Shown: one piece after another, positions 6,323 through 16,142 of the stretch
Position numbering within the stretch: position 1 is the stretch's first letter
How the letters are laid out: every line of letters begins with the position of its first letter
DNA from: Sphingomonas aquatilis
GTDB taxonomy: Bacteria > Pseudomonadota > Alphaproteobacteria > Sphingomonadales > Sphingomonadaceae
Assembly: GCF_014196115.1 (NCBI RefSeq)
Contig: NZ_JACIDB010000006.1
Coordinates: 98,412-162,411 of the forward strand
Reading direction: 5' to 3'
DNA: 64,000 nucleotides
Made by a program: the position numbers and the translations under genes
Notes under the pieces: model-generated
The model's database searches: none
What the model saw: only the letters and a program-made list of their open reading frames with translations
Told to the model about the DNA's origin: nothing

Positions 6323-9288
6323 TCGAGCATAAAAAGCGCCCGCAACTCTTCACCATTCCGGCGCACCGCGCGTTCGCCGACACGCTTGTCGCAGGGCTGA
6401 TGAAGCGCACGGGCGGCGATGCGATGGCGCTGGCGCGCGGCCTGATCCTGCTGCCGAACAACCGTGCCGCCCGCGCGGTGTCGGCGGCGTTCGTGCGGGC
6501 GAGCGGCAGTGGCCTGCTGCTGCCGCGGCTGGTGACGCTGGGCAGTCCCGATCTCGGCGAGGCGGTGGGCGCGGCGCTCGACCCGGTGGACGATGCCGAT
6601 CCGCCGCCACCGGCGATCGCGCCGATGCAGCGCCGCATGATCCTGGCGCGGCTGGTGTTCGAGGAGCGCGCTGCGGCGGGCGTGCCCGTCGATGCCGCGG
6701 AGGCGGTGCGGCTGGCGGGCGAGCTATGTCACACACTCGATCAGTTGCTGGTCGAGGAGGTCGCGCCCGAAGCCTTGCGCGATCTCGATCTGGCGCCCGA
6801 GCTGACCGATCACTGGCAGCGGGCGCTCTCGACCTTCCGGATCGTGCTGGAACGCTGGCCGGGTGAACTCGCACGACTGGGTCGGATCGACGCGGCGACG
6901 CGGCGGCGAATGCTGCTCGACCGGCTGGTGACGCGCTGGCAGACCCGGCCGCCGGCGGGCTTCGTCTGTGCGGCCGGCGTGACCGATCCCGCGCCCGCGG
7001 TCGCGCGACTGCTGCGCTGCGTCGCGGAGGCGCCGCTGGGACTGACGGTGTTCGCCGGGCTCGACCTCCAGATGCCCGAGGCCGAGTGGGATGCGCTGGG
7101 GCCGCACGGGCCCGATCCGGTGACCGGGCGCATCCGCCGGTCGATCGAGACGCATCCGCAATTCCACCTGAAGCTGATCCTCGACCGCATGGGCGTCGGC
7201 CGCGGCGAGGTGGCGCATTGGCCGGGCAGCGCCGGGCCGGACGCGGGGGCGTTGCGCGGGCGCGCGATCGCCAACGCTCTGGCGCCGGCCGCCTTCACCG
7301 GTAAATGGACCGAGCTGAAGGCCGAGGACCGCCGCCTGACCGGGGTTGCCGCCGTGGAACTCGCGACGCCGGCGGAAGAGGCGCAGGCGATCGCGCTGGC
7401 GCTGCGGGGTGCGATCGAGGAACCGGGCAAGACCGCCGCGCTGGTGACGCCGGATCGAGCGCTCGCCCGCCGGGTCAGCGCGCATCTGCGGCGGTGGCAG
7501 ATCGAGGCGAACGATACGGCAGGCCGGCCGCTGTCGATCCTGCCGCCGGGCACGCTGCTGCTCGCGCTCGCCGAGGCGGCGGCGCAGCGGTTCGCGCCGC
7601 TGGCGCTGCTGGCGCTACTCAAGCATCCGCTGGTCAAGGTCGACCCCAGTGACCGCGCCCTGCGAGGCGCATGGCTGGACGGGACGCGCACGCTCGATCG
7701 CGCGCTGCGGGGCCCGCGACCGGCGGCGGGCCTCGACGGGATCATGGGGCATCTGCTGGCCAACCGGCGGGACCGGGCGGCAGCGTGGTTCGCCGAGCCG
7801 GTTAACTTGCTGAAACCGATTGAGCTGGTGTGCGATCAGGGGCCGCAGCCGCTATCGGCGCTGTTGGCGGTGCTGCGCGAGACGGCGCAGGGGCTGTGCG
7901 GCGACAATCTGTGGTCGGGACCGGCGGGACGGGCTGCGGCAGAGTTTCTCGACGCGCTGGAGGCGGAGGCGGCGGTCGGGCCGCCCCGCGTCGCGCCAGA
8001 TGGCTTCCCGCCGTTGCTGCGCGGGTTGCTCGACGAGGTGGCGGTGCGGCCGGGATCGGGCGTCGGCCATCCGCGCATCGCCATTTATGGCCCGATCGAG
8101 GCGCGGTTGCAGACCGCCGACCTGATGGTGCTGGGCGGGCTGAACGAGGGCGTGTGGCCGGGGCGGCCGGCACCCGATCCGTGGCTGGCGCCGCGTATCC
8201 GGGCGGCGCTGGGGCTGGCCGGGCTGGAGCGGAGCGTCGGTATCGCGGCGCACGATTTCGGCCATGCGCTCGGCGCGCCGCGCGCGCTGGTCACGCGGGC
8301 GCGGCGCGATGCGGCCTCGCCCGCGCTCGCGTCGCGGCTGTGGCTGCGGTTGCAGGCGATGGCGGGGGATCGTTTCGTTCGGGCCCATGATCTGGAAGGG
8401 TGGGCGCTCGCGCTGGACGATCCGCGCGAGCATGTGCCCGCCGACCGGCCGGCGCCGATGCCGGGACCGGCGCTGCGGCCGAAGGCGATCTCCGTCACCG
8501 AGATCGACCGGCTGAAGGCGGACCCTTACGCCTTTTACGCGCGCCGGGTGCTGGGGCTGATGCCGCTCGACCCGGTCGATGCCGATCCCAGCGCGGCGTG
8601 GCGCGGCACCGCCGTCCACGACATCCTGGAGCAATGGTGGAAGCAGGACGGTTGCGCGCCGGACGCGCTCGTCGCGCGCGCCACTGCGATGCTTGAGGAC
8701 GAGCGGACGCATCCGATGATGCGCGCCTTGTGGCGACCGCGGCTGATGGAGGCGGTGGGCTGGATCGCCAACACCGTGACGGCGCAGGACGCTGAAGGAC
8801 GCACGGTCGCCTCGGCCGAGGGCAAGGGCCATGTGACGATCGCCGGCGTCACGTTGTCGGGCCGGTACGACCGCGTCGATCGGCTGGCGGACGGAACGCT
8901 CGCGATCGTCGATTACAAGACCGGCAAGCCGCCCTCCGCCGCCGCGGTGCGCGCGGGGTATAGCCTGCAACTCGGGCTGCTCGGCGCGATCGCGGAGCGG
9001 GGCGGCTTTCAAGAAGTGAAAGGCAAGGCCGGCGGCTTCGAATATTGGTCGCTCGGCAAGAAAAAGGACCAGTTCGGCTATATCGAGACGCCGGTGGATG
9101 CCGAGGGCAAGCGCGACAAGATCGTCACGACCGAATTCACGACGATCGCGGTCAGCAATTTCGTGGACGCTGCCGGCACGTGGTTGACCGGCGATGCGCC
9201 GTTCACTGCGAAGCTGGTGCCGGAATATGCGCCTTATGCCGAATATGACCAACTGATGCGTCGGGACGAATGGTATGGCCGGGACTGA
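6289..9288 (+). CDS. addB: double-strand break repair protein AddB
   Basis: Subunit of the AddAB helicase-nuclease that processes DNA ends for RecA loading. Product of 999 residues. The ATG at 6289 is the only start upstream of the conserved N-terminal block LFTIPAHRAFADTL; residues 1-12 (MGGREGERAGTV) are encoded by the right arm of an inverted repeat and are not expected in homologues. Further landmarks are LLPNNRAARAV, the mid-protein YGPIEARLQTADLMVLGGLNEG, and the C-terminal nuclease motif LAIVDYKTGKPPSAAAVRAG. It has an alphaproteobacterial AddB architecture without a classical Walker A. The end overlaps addA by 14 bases. Translation probably depends on coupling with the leader ORF. Confidence 0.93.
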   Translation: MGGREGERAGTVEHKKRPQLFTIPAHRAFADTLVAGLMKRTGGDAMALARGLILLPNNRAARAVSAAFVRASGSGLLLPRLVTLGSPDLGEAVGAALDPVDDADPPPPAIAPMQRRMILARLVFEERAAAGVPVDAAEAVRLAGELCHTLDQLLVEEVAPEALRDLDLAPELTDHWQRALSTFRIVLERWPGELARLGRIDAATRRRMLLDRLVTRWQTRPPAGFVCAAGVTDPAPAVARLLRCVAEAPLGLTVFAGLDLQMPEAEWDALGPHGPDPVTGRIRRSIETHPQFHLKLILDRMGVGRGEVAHWPGSAGPDAGALRGRAIANALAPAAFTGKWTELKAEDRRLTGVAAVELATPAEEAQAIALALRGAIEEPGKTAALVTPDRALARRVSAHLRRWQIEANDTAGRPLSILPPGTLLLALAEAAAQRFAPLALLALLKHPLVKVDPSDRALRGAWLDGTRTLDRALRGPRPAAGLDGIMGHLLANRRDRAAAWFAEPVNLLKPIELVCDQGPQPLSALLAVLRETAQGLCGDNLWSGPAGRAAAEFLDALEAEAAVGPPRVAPDGFPPLLRGLLDEVAVRPGSGVGHPRIAIYGPIEARLQTADLMVLGGLNEGVWPGRPAPDPWLAPRIRAALGLAGLERSVGIAAHDFGHALGAPRALVTRARRDAASPALASRLWLRLQAMAGDRFVRAHDLEGWALALDDPREHVPADRPAPMPGPALRPKAISVTEIDRLKADPYAFYARRVLGLMPLDPVDADPSAAWRGTAVHDILEQWWKQDGCAPDALVARATAMLEDERTHPMMRALWRPRLMEAVGWIANTVTAQDAEGRTVASAEGKGHVTIAGVTLSGRYDRVDRLADGTLAIVDYKTGKPPSAAAVRAGYSLQLGLLGAIAERGGFQEVKGKAGGFEYWSLGKKKDQFGYIETPVDAEGKRDKIVTTEFTTIAVSNFVDAAGTWLTGDAPFTAKLVPEYAPYAEYDQLMRRDEWYGRD

Positions 9289-12200
9289 GCTCGCCACCCT
9301 ACCGCGGCTGAAGGGCGCGCAGGCGGCGGCGAGCGATCCGCACGCGCACGTCTGGCTCTCGGCGTCGGCCGGCACGGGAAAGACGCAGGTGCTTGCCGCG
9401 CGCGTGTTCCGCCTGCTGCTACGGGGCACCGATCCATCGGCGATCCTGTGCCTGACCTTCACCAAGGCGGGCGCGGCCGAGATGGCGCAGCGGATCAACA
9501 ACCGGCTCGCCGCCTGGGTGCGGATGCCGGCACCGCAGCTGTACGCTGATCTGGAGGCGCTGGGCGAGAAGGGCACGCCGGACTTGCAGGCGCGGGCGCG
9601 CACGCTGTTTGCAGGCGTGCTCGACGCTCCGGGTGGCGGCCTGCGTATTCAGACGATCCATGGTTTCTGCCAGAGCCTGCTCGCGGCGTTTCCGGTCGAG
9701 GCGGGGCTGACGCCCGGCTTCCGACCGCTGGAGGCGCGCGAGGAGGCGGTGCTGGCGCGCGAGACGCTGGCGACCTTGCTGACCGATGCCGAGCGCGAGG
9801 GCCGCGAACGGCCGATCGAAACGATCGGCGCGCTGTCTCTGCGGCTGGGTGAGGGCGGGGCGGAGAGCTTCCTGCTCGCCTGCGCACGCTCGCTGCATGC
9901 GCTGGAGGCGCTGCCGATTGGGATCGGGCCATGGTTGCGGCGCGCGCTTGACCTGCCGCAGGGGGATATCGGCGAGGCCTTGGCCGAGGGCTGCGACTGT
10001 ATCGACACCGATCTGGTCGAGCGGCTGGCAGCGGCGAACACCGCCTGGGGTGCGGCGACGGGGGTGGGGCATGCCGACACGCTCAACCGCTGGCTCGCGG
10101 CGGCACCGGCGGAGCGGGCCGCGACGCTTGGCGACCTTGCCGGCGTGGTGCTGACGGGAAAGAACGAGCCGCGCAAGGCGTCCAAGAAGCTGATCGATGC
10201 CGAACCTGATTATGCCGAGCTGGCGGCCGCGCTGGGGCAGCATTGCCTCGACCTGCTGTCGCTCACCGCGCGGGCTGCTTATGCCGATCTGCTGGCCGAC
10301 GCGCTGGAGGTGGGCCGCGACTATGCACGCGCCTATGCCGCGGCGAAGCGGCGGACCGGGGCGGTCGATTTCGACGATCTGATCGGCGTGACGGTGCGAC
10401 TACTCGAACAGCCGGGTATCGGCGAATGGGTGCGCTACAAGCTCGACCAGGGCACCGAGCATGTGCTGATCGACGAGGCGCAGGACACCAACCTCAACCA
10501 GTGGCGGATCGTCACCGCACTGGCAGGCGAGTTTTTCGTCGGGCGCGGCGTGCATGCGCCCTCGACCCGGACGCTGTTCACCGTCGGCGATTTCAAGCAG
10601 GCGATCTTCGGCTTCCAGGGCACGGACCCGATCAACTTCCGCTGGGCAGAGGGGCATTTCGCCGGTCGCGCGGCGGAGGTGGAGGGGGCGGACGACTGGC
10701 CGGAGGCGGAACGCGGCCTGCCGTTCCAGCGCCTGTCGCTGACGCATTCGTTCCGGTCGACACGGCCGATCCTGGAATTCGTCGATGCCGCCGTCGCCGC
10801 CGCGGGCGAGCCGGGCCTTGGTGCGATCGACGCAATGCAGGCGCATGCGAGCGAGGTGCCCGGCCCGGGTACGGTCGAGCTGTGGCCGCCGGTGATCGCG
10901 GGCGGCAGCGAAACGGACGAGGAAGCGTGGATCGACGATGCCGTCCGCGAACAGGCCGTGCGGATCGCGCGCGCGGTGCGCGACTGGCTGAACGGCGGCC
11001 TGATGCTGGAGAGCAAGGGGCGGGCGCTCAGGCCCGAGGACGTGATGATCCTCGTCAAGCGGCGCGGCGACCTCGCCTCGCTGATCGTCGCGCGCCTGTA
11101 TGCCGAGGGCGTGCCGGTCGCGGGCGTCGACCGGTTGCGGCTGAACGCGCCGCTGGCGGTGCAGGATTTGCTCGCCGCAGTGCGCTTCGTCCTGCAGCCG
11201 GAGGACGACCTGTCGCTCGCCGCACTGCTCGTGTCGCCGCTGATCGGCTGGACGCAGGACGAGCTGATGCATGCCGCGCCGCGCGAGCATGGCAGCCTGT
11301 GGCGCCACGTGACGCAGACGCTGTCGGAGGAGCGGCTCGCGCCGCTGCGCGCGATGCTGTCGCGCGCCGATATCGCGACGCCCTACCAGTTTCTCGAAGA
11401 GATCCTGTCGGGGCCGCTCGACGGGCGGCGCAAACTGCTGCGCCGGCTGGGGGCGGAGGCGCGCGATCCGATCGAGGAATTGCTCAACGCCGCGCTGGCG
11501 TTCGAGACGACGTCCACGCCGTCGCTGCAACGCTTCCTCGACTGGTTCGACCGCGGCGATGTCGAGATCGTGCGCGACCCGTCGGCGCCGCTCGACGCGG
11601 TGCGCGTGATGACGGCGCATGGCGCGAAGGGGTTGCAGGCGCCGCTGGTGATCCTGGCGGACGCCACCGTCGATCCCACCGCCGCGCCGCGCGCGCTGGT
11701 ACGCTGGGTGCCGGAACCGGGGGCGCAGCCGATTCCGATCTTCCGGCCGCGGTCGGGCGAGCGTGGCGGGCCGCTGGATGTAGCGATCGGCGAGGTCGAG
11801 CGCCGCGAATTGGAGGAGCATTGGCGGCTGTTCTATGTCGCCGCGACGCGGGCCGAGGAACGGCTGGTGATCGGCGGTGCGCTGGGGCCACGCGCGCAGG
11901 GCGAGCCGCCGGTCGCGAGCTGGTATGCCGCGGCGGCACGCGCGCTGACCGAGCTGGGCGTGCCGGAGGAGGGGCCGCGGGTGTTCGTTGGCTCCGATCC
12001 CCAGCCGCCGGTGAAGCCGCGCGGCGCTGCGCTGGCACGCCCGCCCGAACGGGTCGTGCTGCCCGATTGGGCGCATGTGCCCGCGCCGCCCGAGAGCCGC
12101 CCGTCGCGCCCGCTGACCCCGTCGGCACTCGGTGAGGATGAGGTGAGCGATCCGCCGCCCGGCCCCGCGATGCGCGCCGCCGCCGAACGCGGGCGGCTGT

Positions 12201-12697
12201 TCCATGCGCTGTTCGAACGCCTGCCGCCGGTCGAGCCGCAGCATCGCGCCGGCTGCGCGGATCGCTGGCTCGCCACCGCGGGCGGTGTCGCCGATGCGGG
12301 CGAGCGGCAGCGGATCGTCGCGGGCGTGCTCGCGGTGATTGACAACCCCGCCTATGCGCCGCTGTTCGGCCCCGACAGCCTGGCCGAGGCGCCGATCGCG
12401 GCGACGCTCGCCAACGGCATGGTCGTGTCGGGCACCGTCGATCGGCTGCTGATCGCGCCGGACGCGATTCGTCTCGTCGATTTCAAGACGGGGCGGCGGG
12501 TGCCGGATACCCTCGACGATATCCCGCCCTATCACCTCGATCAGATGGCGGCCTATGTCGCGGCGCTGCGCGTGATCTTCCCCGATCGCACGATCGAGGC
12601 GGCGCTGCTCTACACCGGCGGGCCGCGCCTGTTCGGACTGCCCGCCGACACGCTCGCCGCGCACAAGCCGCGCTTTCGCCTTCCGGAGCAAAGCTAG
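9275..12697 (+). CDS. addA: double-strand break repair helicase AddA
   Basis: UvrD-family helicase and nuclease subunit of AddAB, 1140 residues. Walker A is in LSASAGTGKTQVLAARVF near the N-terminus, followed by ILCLTFTKAGAAEMAQR (motif Ia region), motif II in LIDEAQDTN, GDFKQAIFGFQG, the motif IV/V region VRVMTAHGAKGLQAPLV, motif VI in FYVAATRAEERLV, and the RecB-like nuclease motif IRLVDFKTGRRVP near the C-terminus. All hallmark motifs appear intact. The start overlaps addB, implying translational coupling. Followed after 60 bases by trxA, which has its own strong ribosome-binding site. Confidence 0.96.
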   Translation: MAGTELATLPRLKGAQAAASDPHAHVWLSASAGTGKTQVLAARVFRLLLRGTDPSAILCLTFTKAGAAEMAQRINNRLAAWVRMPAPQLYADLEALGEKGTPDLQARARTLFAGVLDAPGGGLRIQTIHGFCQSLLAAFPVEAGLTPGFRPLEAREEAVLARETLATLLTDAEREGRERPIETIGALSLRLGEGGAESFLLACARSLHALEALPIGIGPWLRRALDLPQGDIGEALAEGCDCIDTDLVERLAAANTAWGAATGVGHADTLNRWLAAAPAERAATLGDLAGVVLTGKNEPRKASKKLIDAEPDYAELAAALGQHCLDLLSLTARAAYADLLADALEVGRDYARAYAAAKRRTGAVDFDDLIGVTVRLLEQPGIGEWVRYKLDQGTEHVLIDEAQDTNLNQWRIVTALAGEFFVGRGVHAPSTRTLFTVGDFKQAIFGFQGTDPINFRWAEGHFAGRAAEVEGADDWPEAERGLPFQRLSLTHSFRSTRPILEFVDAAVAAAGEPGLGAIDAMQAHASEVPGPGTVELWPPVIAGGSETDEEAWIDDAVREQAVRIARAVRDWLNGGLMLESKGRALRPEDVMILVKRRGDLASLIVARLYAEGVPVAGVDRLRLNAPLAVQDLLAAVRFVLQPEDDLSLAALLVSPLIGWTQDELMHAAPREHGSLWRHVTQTLSEERLAPLRAMLSRADIATPYQFLEEILSGPLDGRRKLLRRLGAEARDPIEELLNAALAFETTSTPSLQRFLDWFDRGDVEIVRDPSAPLDAVRVMTAHGAKGLQAPLVILADATVDPTAAPRALVRWVPEPGAQPIPIFRPRSGERGGPLDVAIGEVERRELEEHWRLFYVAATRAEERLVIGGALGPRAQGEPPVASWYAAAARALTELGVPEEGPRVFVGSDPQPPVKPRGAALARPPERVVLPDWAHVPAPPESRPSRPLTPSALGEDEVSDPPPGPAMRAAAERGRLFHALFERLPPVEPQHRAGCADRWLATAGGVADAGERQRIVAGVLAVIDNPAYAPLFGPDSLAEAPIAATLANGMVVSGTVDRLLIAPDAIRLVDFKTGRRVPDTLDDIPPYHLDQMAAYVAALRVIFPDRTIEAALLYTGGPRLFGLPADTLAAHKPRFRLPEQS

Positions 12698-12756
12698 GGC
12701 CCTGACGGTTGAGCCGGGCGGCACGCCATCCTAGATGGACAGCAAAGGAGATATTC

Positions 12757-13080
12757 ATGGCTACCAAACAGATTACCGACGCCAGCTTCGACGCCGACGT
12801 CCTCAAGGCCGATGGCCCCGTGCTCGTCGATTTCTGGGCCGAATGGTGCGGTCCGTGCAAGATGATCGGGCCGAGCCTCGAAGAGCTGTCCGAAGAGCTG
12901 GGCGAGAAGGTGACGATCGCCAAGCTCAACATCGACGATAATCCCGATGCGCCGGGCCGTTATGGCGTGCGCGGCATCCCGACGATGATCCTGTTCAAGG
13001 GCGGCGCGCCCGCGGCGACCAAGGTCGGTGCCGAGCCCAAGGGCCGGCTGAAGGCCTGGCTCGAGGGCGAGCTGGCGTAA
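12757..13080 (+). CDS. trxA: thioredoxin
   Basis: Cytoplasmic dithiol-disulfide oxidoreductase of 107 residues. ATG start with AAAGGAG seven bases upstream. The active site [10 protein letters not shown] and the cis-proline segment [12 protein letters not shown] are present, and the length matches classical TrxA. It follows addA and ends in a good intrinsic terminator, so it is the last gene of the divL-to-trxA run; addA-trxA linkage is common in alphaproteobacteria. Confidence 0.97.
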   Translation: MATKQITDASFDADVLKADGPVLVDFWAEWCGPCKMIGPSLEELSEELGEKVTIAKLNIDDNPDAPGRYGVRGIPTMILFKGGAPAATKVGAEPKGRLKAWLEGELA

Positions 13081-13087
13081 GTTGGCG

Positions 13088-13120
13088 AAGGGCGGGCCTG
13101 ATGGTCCGCCCTTTCTCTTT
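13088..13120 (+). terminator. intrinsic terminator after trxA
   Basis: Stem AAGGGCGGGCC / GGTCCGCCCTT with one G-T pair and a TGAT loop, eight bases after the trxA stop, followed by a pyrimidine/T-rich tail TTCTCTTTCT. Confidence 0.8.
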
Positions 13121-13123
13121 CTA

Positions 13124-13209
13124 CCGTTCGCCCCGAGCCTGTCGAAGGGCGCGTGCCACGAGCGCGACGCTTGCGGAAAGCCATCCTTCGACCGGCTCAG
13201 GGCGAACGG
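13124..13209. repeat. inverted repeat of the CCGTTCGCCC...GGGCGAACGG type
   Basis: Outer arms 13124-13148 and 13185-13209 are imperfect reverse complements (CCGTTCGCCCCGAGCCTG versus its partner ending CTCAGGGCGAACGG). The motif family with TTCGAC...CTCAGGGCGAAC is widespread in sphingomonad intergenic DNA. It separates the convergent trxA and IMPase genes. One copy only in this window. Confidence 0.7.
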
Positions 13210-13224
13210 GTTGGGAGGGTGGCC

Positions 13225-14028
13225 TCAGGCGTCCTCGCGGACCAGCCCCACCGCCCGCTCCCACATCGCCTCGCTCGCCGCGGCGATCATCACGTCGCGG
13301 GGATCGCCGATGCGGTAGGGGGTGCCATTCAGCTGACGCACCACACCGCCCGCTTCGGTGAGGAACAGCGCACCGGCGGCATGATCCCAGGGCAGCGAGC
13401 GCTGGAAGATGGCGGCATCGTCCACCCCCAGCACCAGCCGCGGATATTGCTCCGCCGCACAGCGCGGCATCGGGTGGAGCGTCCAGTCGTCCCCCGCCCG
13501 GGCCGCCAAATCGGCCTGCTCCGTACCGTCGAGGAAGTAGGTCGGCACGCCCAACACGGGGCGTTCGTCCGTACGGGGACGCGTCGTCACCGCGACATCG
13601 TCGATGAATGCGCCGCCGCCGACGACGGTGTGGCACAGCCGGTCTGCGACGGGATCGAGGATCCAGCCCGCCAGCACCTCGCCGTCCTCGGCGAGCGCGA
13701 TCATGATGCCGAACGGTGTCTTGCCGCTGGCGTAATTGTTGGTGCCGTCGATCGGGTCGACGATCCACACCCGGCCCTGATCGATGCCGTCGAGCAACGT
13801 CGCATCCGCCGCCACCGCTTCTTCACCCACCACCCGCGCCGATGCGTCGATCGTGACGAGACCGGCGGTCAGCGCTTCCTCGCTCAGCCGATCGGCGATC
13901 GTCACCATGTCGTCCGCGGCCTTTTCCTCCACCTCGTCGGCGGCAAGGTTGCGGAAGCGCGGCAGGACGATCTCGGCCGCGACGCGCCGCATCAGCTGGA
14001 CGACGGCGTCATGGTGCGGGTGGTGCAT
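13225..14028 (-). CDS. inositol monophosphatase family protein
   Basis: Mg-dependent phosphatase of 267 residues. The metal-binding motif DPIDGTNNY (Asp91 and Asp94), an upstream Glu pair near residue 69, and the C-terminal WDHAAGALFLTEAGG identify the IMPase superfamily. The substrate cannot be set from sequence: inositol phosphate, 3'-phosphoadenosine phosphate (CysQ-like) or histidinol phosphate (HisN-like) are all possible. It lies one base downstream of argJ on the same strand, so the pair is cotranscribed; that context mildly favours a role in amino-acid metabolism, but this is only inference. Confidence 0.85.
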   Translation of the reverse strand: MHHPHHDAVVQLMRRVAAEIVLPRFRNLAADEVEEKAADDMVTIADRLSEEALTAGLVTIDASARVVGEEAVAADATLLDGIDQGRVWIVDPIDGTNNYASGKTPFGIMIALAEDGEVLAGWILDPVADRLCHTVVGGGAFIDDVAVTTRPRTDERPVLGVPTYFLDGTEQADLAARAGDDWTLHPMPRCAAEQYPRLVLGVDDAAIFQRSLPWDHAAGALFLTEAGGVVRQLNGTPYRIGDPRDVMIAAASEAMWERAVGLVREDA

Positions 14029-14029
14029 G

Positions 14030-15256
14030 TCAGCTCCTATAATCGGCGTTGATCGAGATGTAGCCGTGGGTCAGATCGCAGGTCCAAACCGTGGCGGTGC
14101 CATCGCCCAGGCCGATGTCGACCCCGATTTCGATATGCTGGCCTTTCAGGTGCGCGGCGACCGGCGCCTCGTCATAGCCCTCGACCGCGAGGCCTCCTTG
14201 CGCGACCTGCGTGTCGCCGAAGCGGATTGACAGACGGTCGCGTTCGGCGGGTTCGCCCGCCTTGCCCACCGCCATCACGACGCGGCCCCAATTGGCGTCC
14301 TCACCCGCGATTGCGGTCTTCACCAGCGGCGAATTGGCGATCGACATGGCGATGCGGTGCGCGGAACGGTCGCTCTCCGCGCCCTCGACCGCGATCTCGA
14401 TCAGCTTGGTCGCGCCCTCGCCGTCGCGGACGACCAGCATCGCGAGCTGGTGGCAGAGCTCGGCAAGCGCCGCGGCGAAGGCATCGGCGCCCGCGCTGTC
14501 GCTGCTCTCGATCGGCGCATTGCCTGCGGCGCCCGTGGCGAAGGCGAGGACCGTGTCGCTGGTCGACGTATCGCCATCCACCGTGATGCACGAGAAGGTC
14601 TTGCCATTCGCCGCTGCCAACGCGCCTTGCAGAAAGCCGGGCGCGACCGCCGCATCGGTGAAGATGAAGCCGAGCATCGTCGCCATGTCCGGTGCGATCA
14701 TGCCCGATCCCTTGATGATGCCGACCAGCGTGACGGTCCGGCCATCGACGATGGCGGTCGTCATCGCGCCTTTCGGATAGGTGTCGGTGGTGCCAATCGT
14801 CTCCGCGACCGCGAGCCAATCGCACGGGGTCGCGGCGAAGGCGGCGTCGAGGCCGGCTTCCGCCTTGTCGATCGGCAGCGGTACGCCGATGACCCCGGTC
14901 GAGGCGACGAACACGTCGGACGGCTGGCAACCGACGTGCTGCGCGGTGCGCGCCGCGATCGCCTCCACCGCCGCGCGGCCGCGATTGCCGGTGAACGCGT
15001 TGGAGTTGCCGGCATTGACGACCAGCGCACGCGCCCGACCCAAAGTGAGCGCCTGCCGACACCATTCGACTTCGGGCGAGGGACATTTGCTTTGCGTCAG
15101 CACGCCCGCCACGCTCGTGCCCTCGGTCAGCGTCACGAAGGTGAGATCGCAGCGATCCCACGTCTTGTACTGCGCGCGGGCGACATGCGGGGTGACACCG
15201 GCAATGGCGGGCAGGGCGGGGAAGGGCGTGGCGAGGGGGGAGATGGACGTGGACAT
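14030..15256 (-). CDS. argJ: bifunctional glutamate N-acetyltransferase / amino-acid acetyltransferase
   Basis: Ornithine acetyltransferase of 408 residues that recycles the acetyl group in arginine biosynthesis and may also acetylate glutamate. It is made as a precursor that self-cleaves; the cleavage site in GSGMIAPDMATMLGF is conserved, with Thr193 as the nucleophile of the beta chain. The start chosen is the ATG of MSTSISPLATPF; longer frames upstream run into the divergent TonB-like gene and lack homology. PKGAMTTAIVDG precedes the cleavage site as expected. Likely operon with the downstream phosphatase gene. Confidence 0.95.
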   Translation of the reverse strand: MSTSISPLATPFPALPAIAGVTPHVARAQYKTWDRCDLTFVTLTEGTSVAGVLTQSKCPSPEVEWCRQALTLGRARALVVNAGNSNAFTGNRGRAAVEAIAARTAQHVGCQPSDVFVASTGVIGVPLPIDKAEAGLDAAFAATPCDWLAVAETIGTTDTYPKGAMTTAIVDGRTVTLVGIIKGSGMIAPDMATMLGFIFTDAAVAPGFLQGALAAANGKTFSCITVDGDTSTSDTVLAFATGAAGNAPIESSDSAGADAFAAALAELCHQLAMLVVRDGEGATKLIEIAVEGAESDRSAHRIAMSIANSPLVKTAIAGEDANWGRVVMAVGKAGEPAERDRLSIRFGDTQVAQGGLAVEGYDEAPVAAHLKGQHIEIGVDIGLGDGTATVWTCDLTHGYISINADYRS

Positions 15257-15296
15257 GGCCGTGCCATAGGCTGCTTCCAAGACAGGGCAAAGACGC

Positions 15297-16085
15297 ATGA
15301 GCGACGAAGACGCGCAACCGACGCGGGTGACGGTTCTGAAGGGCGATGTGCGGCCCCCGCCGCGCGAGGGCGGCTCCAAATTGACGGGCGAGCGCCGCGA
15401 TCTGATGATCGGCGTGCTGGTGCTGGTAGTGCTGGTGTTGCTCGCGTTGATGGTCGTCGGCGGCGAACTGGTAAGGCGCGCCTTCGATCAGGCAAGCCCG
15501 CCCCGGGTGTGGACAGGGCCGTCGACTGTGCATGACGGGACAGCGAGCCGGGGCAGCATGAATCCGGCGGATTGGATCACCAACGACGATTATCCGCCCG
15601 AGGCCCTTCGGCACAACGAGCAGGGGACTGTTACCATCCGCTGGTCGATTACATCTGCCGGCCGGGTGCGCGATTGCGAAGTCCTGGAAAGCAGTGGGCA
15701 TGCGAGCCTGGACGCCGCTGCCTGTCGCGCGATTACCCGGAACGGCCGCTATCCGCAGATTGCGGCCGATGCGCCGGTACGACAGTCAACGCGCCGGGTC
15801 GTATGGAAAATTCCCGAAGATGGGCCGGCCGCGGGTGAGGCAGCTCGACCGATCGATATCGCCACCGCACGAAACCAAGACTCCTCAATCGAGATCGCCA
15901 TTACCGTCGGATATGATGGCAGGGTCGAATCGTGCCGCGTCGTCGGAGCGCCGCCGCCATCCGGAGGCGATCCGTGCGCTGCGACGCCGCGCGGCACATG
16001 GATGGGACCGGGGTTCGTCCGTGACGGCAAGCCGGTCAAGGCGGTGCTTCATCGCCGGTGGTCGTCGACGACGACATTCGAATAG
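15297..16085 (+). CDS. membrane-anchored protein with two TonB C-terminal-like modules
   Basis: Protein of 262 residues with a cytoplasmic N-terminal tail of about 35, one transmembrane helix at about 36-55 (LMIGVLVLVVLVLLALMVVG), and a periplasmic remainder. Residues about 90-165 look like a TonB_C domain (YPPEALRHNEQGTVTIRWSI, then GRVRDCEVLESSGHASLDAA), and residues about 180-255 repeat the pattern weakly (IEIAITVGYDGRVESCRVVG). No Pro-rich periplasmic spacer and no exbB/exbD neighbour, so a classical energy transducer is doubtful. Divergent from argJ. Annotation pipelines would probably call it energy transducer TonB. Confidence 0.75.
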   Translation: MSDEDAQPTRVTVLKGDVRPPPREGGSKLTGERRDLMIGVLVLVVLVLLALMVVGGELVRRAFDQASPPRVWTGPSTVHDGTASRGSMNPADWITNDDYPPEALRHNEQGTVTIRWSITSAGRVRDCEVLESSGHASLDAAACRAITRNGRYPQIAADAPVRQSTRRVVWKIPEDGPAAGEAARPIDIATARNQDSSIEIAITVGYDGRVESCRVVGAPPPSGGDPCAATPRGTWMGPGFVRDGKPVKAVLHRRWSSTTTFE

Positions 16086-16142
16086 ATGCGACGGACGGAT
16101 GCGGATGGACGACGGACCGCATCTGCAATAGGGACTGCCCCC

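Noticed and set aside
10400..12724. 774-codon open frame antisense to addA
   Set aside because: addA motifs are complete; the antisense frame is compositional.
13082..13361. Short plus-strand ORFs after trxA
   Set aside because: They lie in the terminator and inverted repeat and run into the antisense of the IMPase gene.
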